Of a stretch of 64,000 bases of DNA, positions 62,716 through 64,000 are shown piece by piece. Source of the stretch: Bosea sp. 124 (GTDB lineage Bacteria > Pseudomonadota > Alphaproteobacteria > Rhizobiales > Beijerinckiaceae); the NCBI RefSeq assembly GCF_003046175.1, contig NZ_PZZM01000001.1, forward strand, positions 1,621,001-1,685,000. Direction: 5' to 3'. Made by a program: the position numbers and the translations under genes. The notes beneath the pieces were generated by a model. That model did no database searches and was not told the DNA's origin. It saw nothing but the letters and a program-made list of their open reading frames with translations. Numbering within the stretch: position 1 is the stretch's first letter; each line of letters begins with the position of its first letter.

Positions 62716-62751
62716 GACGGAGAGGGCGGCGCATATGATGAGACCTCGCGC

Positions 62752-64000
62752 ATGAAGAACGGAATGATCGTCTGCCCACAGCCGGAGGCGGCCGAGGCCG
62801 GGGCGGCCGTGCTGGAGCGTGGCGGCAATGCGGTCGATGCCGCGATCGCCTGCGCCTTCGTGCAAGGTGTGGTCGATCCGCTGATGAGCGGCATCGGCGG
62901 CTTCGGCTCGATGCAGCTCTACATGCCGGGCAAGGGCGTCCACCAGATCGTCGAGTTCTATGCCAAGGCCTCACTCTCGGCGACGCCCGAGATGTGGCTC
63001 GACAAGCTGCTCGGCCAGTCGCGCGACGGCTTCGCCTTCCTGCTGGAGGGCGGCATCAGCGAGTTCGGCCATCTCGCCGTCTGCACGCCGGGCAGCGTCA
63101 AGGGCTATGACTACGCGCTGGCACATTACGGCACGATGGACTGGGCCGACATCATCGCGCCCGCGATCCGGCAGGCGCGGGAGGGGGTACTGGTGCGTCC
63201 GCACATGCACTGGTTCTGGTCGCAGGACCAGAGCGGCTCGGGCCAGGCCAACACCCCCGACAAGCTGCGCTACAGCGAGACGGGCAAGCGGCTGTATTTC
63301 CGCCCCGATGGCAGCCTGAAGCGGCCGGGCGACATCGTCGCCAATCCCGACATGGCGACCACGCTGGAGCGGCTGGCGAAGGGCGGCGCCGGCCTGTTCT
63401 ACACGGGCGAGCTCGCCGAGGAGATCGCCGCCGATTTCGCCGCGCATGGCGGGCTGATCTCGCGCGAGGATCTGGCCGCCTACGAACTCTCGGTCGCCGA
63501 GCCGGTCTGGGGCTCCTATCGGGGCCATCGCATCTCGACCAGCCCGCCGCCGGCGAGCGGGATGCTGATGCTGCAGATCCTCAACATGCTGGAGAGTTTC
63601 GAGATCGGTGCGCTGACGCATGGCTCTGTCGAGCATGTCCGGCTGCTGGCCGAGGCGATGAAGCGCATGACCATCGACAAGGACGCTCATATGGGCGACC
63701 CGGCCTATGTCGACGTGCCGGTCGAGCAGCTGCTTTCGAAGGAGCACGCTGCGGCACAGGCCGAGAGCATCCGGCGCGGCGAGCGCGCCGATGTGAAGCG
63801 GCTGGAGCGCTCCTCGTCACGCGAGACGACCCATGTCTCGGTCGTCGACCGGCATGGCAATGCGGTGGCGCTCACCCATACGCTCGGCTCGCCCTCGGGC
63901 GCGATCACCGACGGGCTCGGCTTCATCTACAACGGCACGATGAGCCGTTTCGATCCGCGCCCCGGCCGGGCCGGCTCGATCGCGCCCGGCAAGCGACGCT
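62752..64000 (+). CDS. gamma-glutamyltransferase family protein, 3' partial
   Basis: The first 416 residues of an Ntn-hydrolase; the frame is still open at the window end. The N-terminal block G-G-N-A-V-D-A-A-I-A-C and G-I-G-G-F-G-S-M are typical of the family. The autocleavage site and nucleophile are in E-T-T-H-V-S-V-V-D, with Thr359 (codon at 63826) as the expected new N-terminus. No signal peptide is seen, so a cytoplasmic enzyme acting on imported gamma-glutamyl or related peptides is likely. The start is the only ATG in this frame near the family N-terminus; its ribosome site is weak. Confidence 0.9.
   Translation, partial: MKNGMIVCPQPEAAEAGAAVLERGGNAVDAAIACAFVQGVVDPLMSGIGGFGSMQLYMPGKGVHQIVEFYAKASLSATPEMWLDKLLGQSRDGFAFLLEGGISEFGHLAVCTPGSVKGYDYALAHYGTMDWADIIAPAIRQAREGVLVRPHMHWFWSQDQSGSGQANTPDKLRYSETGKRLYFRPDGSLKRPGDIVANPDMATTLERLAKGGAGLFYTGELAEEIAADFAAHGGLISREDLAAYELSVAEPVWGSYRGHRISTSPPPASGMLMLQILNMLESFEIGALTHGSVEHVRLLAEAMKRMTIDKDAHMGDPAYVDVPVEQLLSKEHAAAQAESIRRGERADVKRLERSSSRETTHVSVVDRHGNAVALTHTLGSPSGAITDGLGFIYNGTMSRFDPRPGRAGSIAPGKRR

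Overview
The window is 64 kb of dense, high-GC chromosomal DNA with a rhizobial (Hyphomicrobiales) character. The evidence is a BcsN-BcsA-BcsB-BcsZ cellulose operon, phosphonoacetate hydrolase of the Sinorhizobium type, many periplasmic-binding-protein transporters paired with catabolic enzymes, and dispersed intergenic repeats of the kind common in that order. A Bosea-like genome would fit, but that is an inference from gene content; no rRNA or other taxonomic marker is present. I saw no tRNA, rRNA, CRISPR array, integrase or transposase.

Layout. (1) 1-4.3 kb: the end of a polyamine-type ABC transporter operon (permease, creatinase-like M24 protein, ATPase, cupin, FAD amine oxidase). (2) 4.4-8.2 kb: a MipA/OmpV outer-membrane protein divergent from an OmpR-type two-component pair, then a gene of unknown function. 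(3) 8.6-17.9 kb: a minus-strand cellulose operon bcsN-bcsA-bcsB-bcsZ-TPR protein, translationally coupled from bcsA to the TPR gene, with a possible micropeptide gene downstream. (4) 18.4-26.5 kb: a complete kdp potassium-pump operon, with an extra 28-residue membrane peptide before kdpF, then kdpA-B-C-D-E. (5) 26.5-35.3 kb: LysR, PLP enzyme, polar amino-acid ABC transporter, argininosuccinate-lyase-like enzyme, FAD oxidase and SDR. This looks like a catabolic unit for an N-substituted amino acid. (6) 35.4-44.1 kb: LysR, phosphonoacetate hydrolase, a second alkaline-phosphatase-superfamily enzyme and a peptide-type ABC transporter. (7) 44.2-52.9 kb: a divergent cluster around an XRE-cupin regulator, with two NodB-fold hydrolases, a signal-less DctP-like protein, an unusual ureohydrolase, a split amino-acid ABC transporter and a two-headed GntR regulator. 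(8) 53.0-64.0 kb: a C45 Ntn-hydrolase, two paralogous peptide-binding proteins, GntR, an alpha/beta hydrolase, a complete peptide ABC transporter and a gamma-glutamyltransferase cut by the window end.

How it works together. Apart from the cellulose and potassium operons, the window is a series of self-contained nutrient-scavenging modules. Each has its own regulator, its own ABC importer and one or more unusual hydrolases, lyases or oxidases. The least explained are module 5 (lyase plus oxidase plus PLP enzyme) and module 7 (ureohydrolase missing a metal-binding histidine, with NodB-fold amidase-like partners). Gene boundaries were decided by reading starts, ribosome-binding sites and stop/start overlaps. 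The long antisense reading frames typical of high-GC DNA were rejected.
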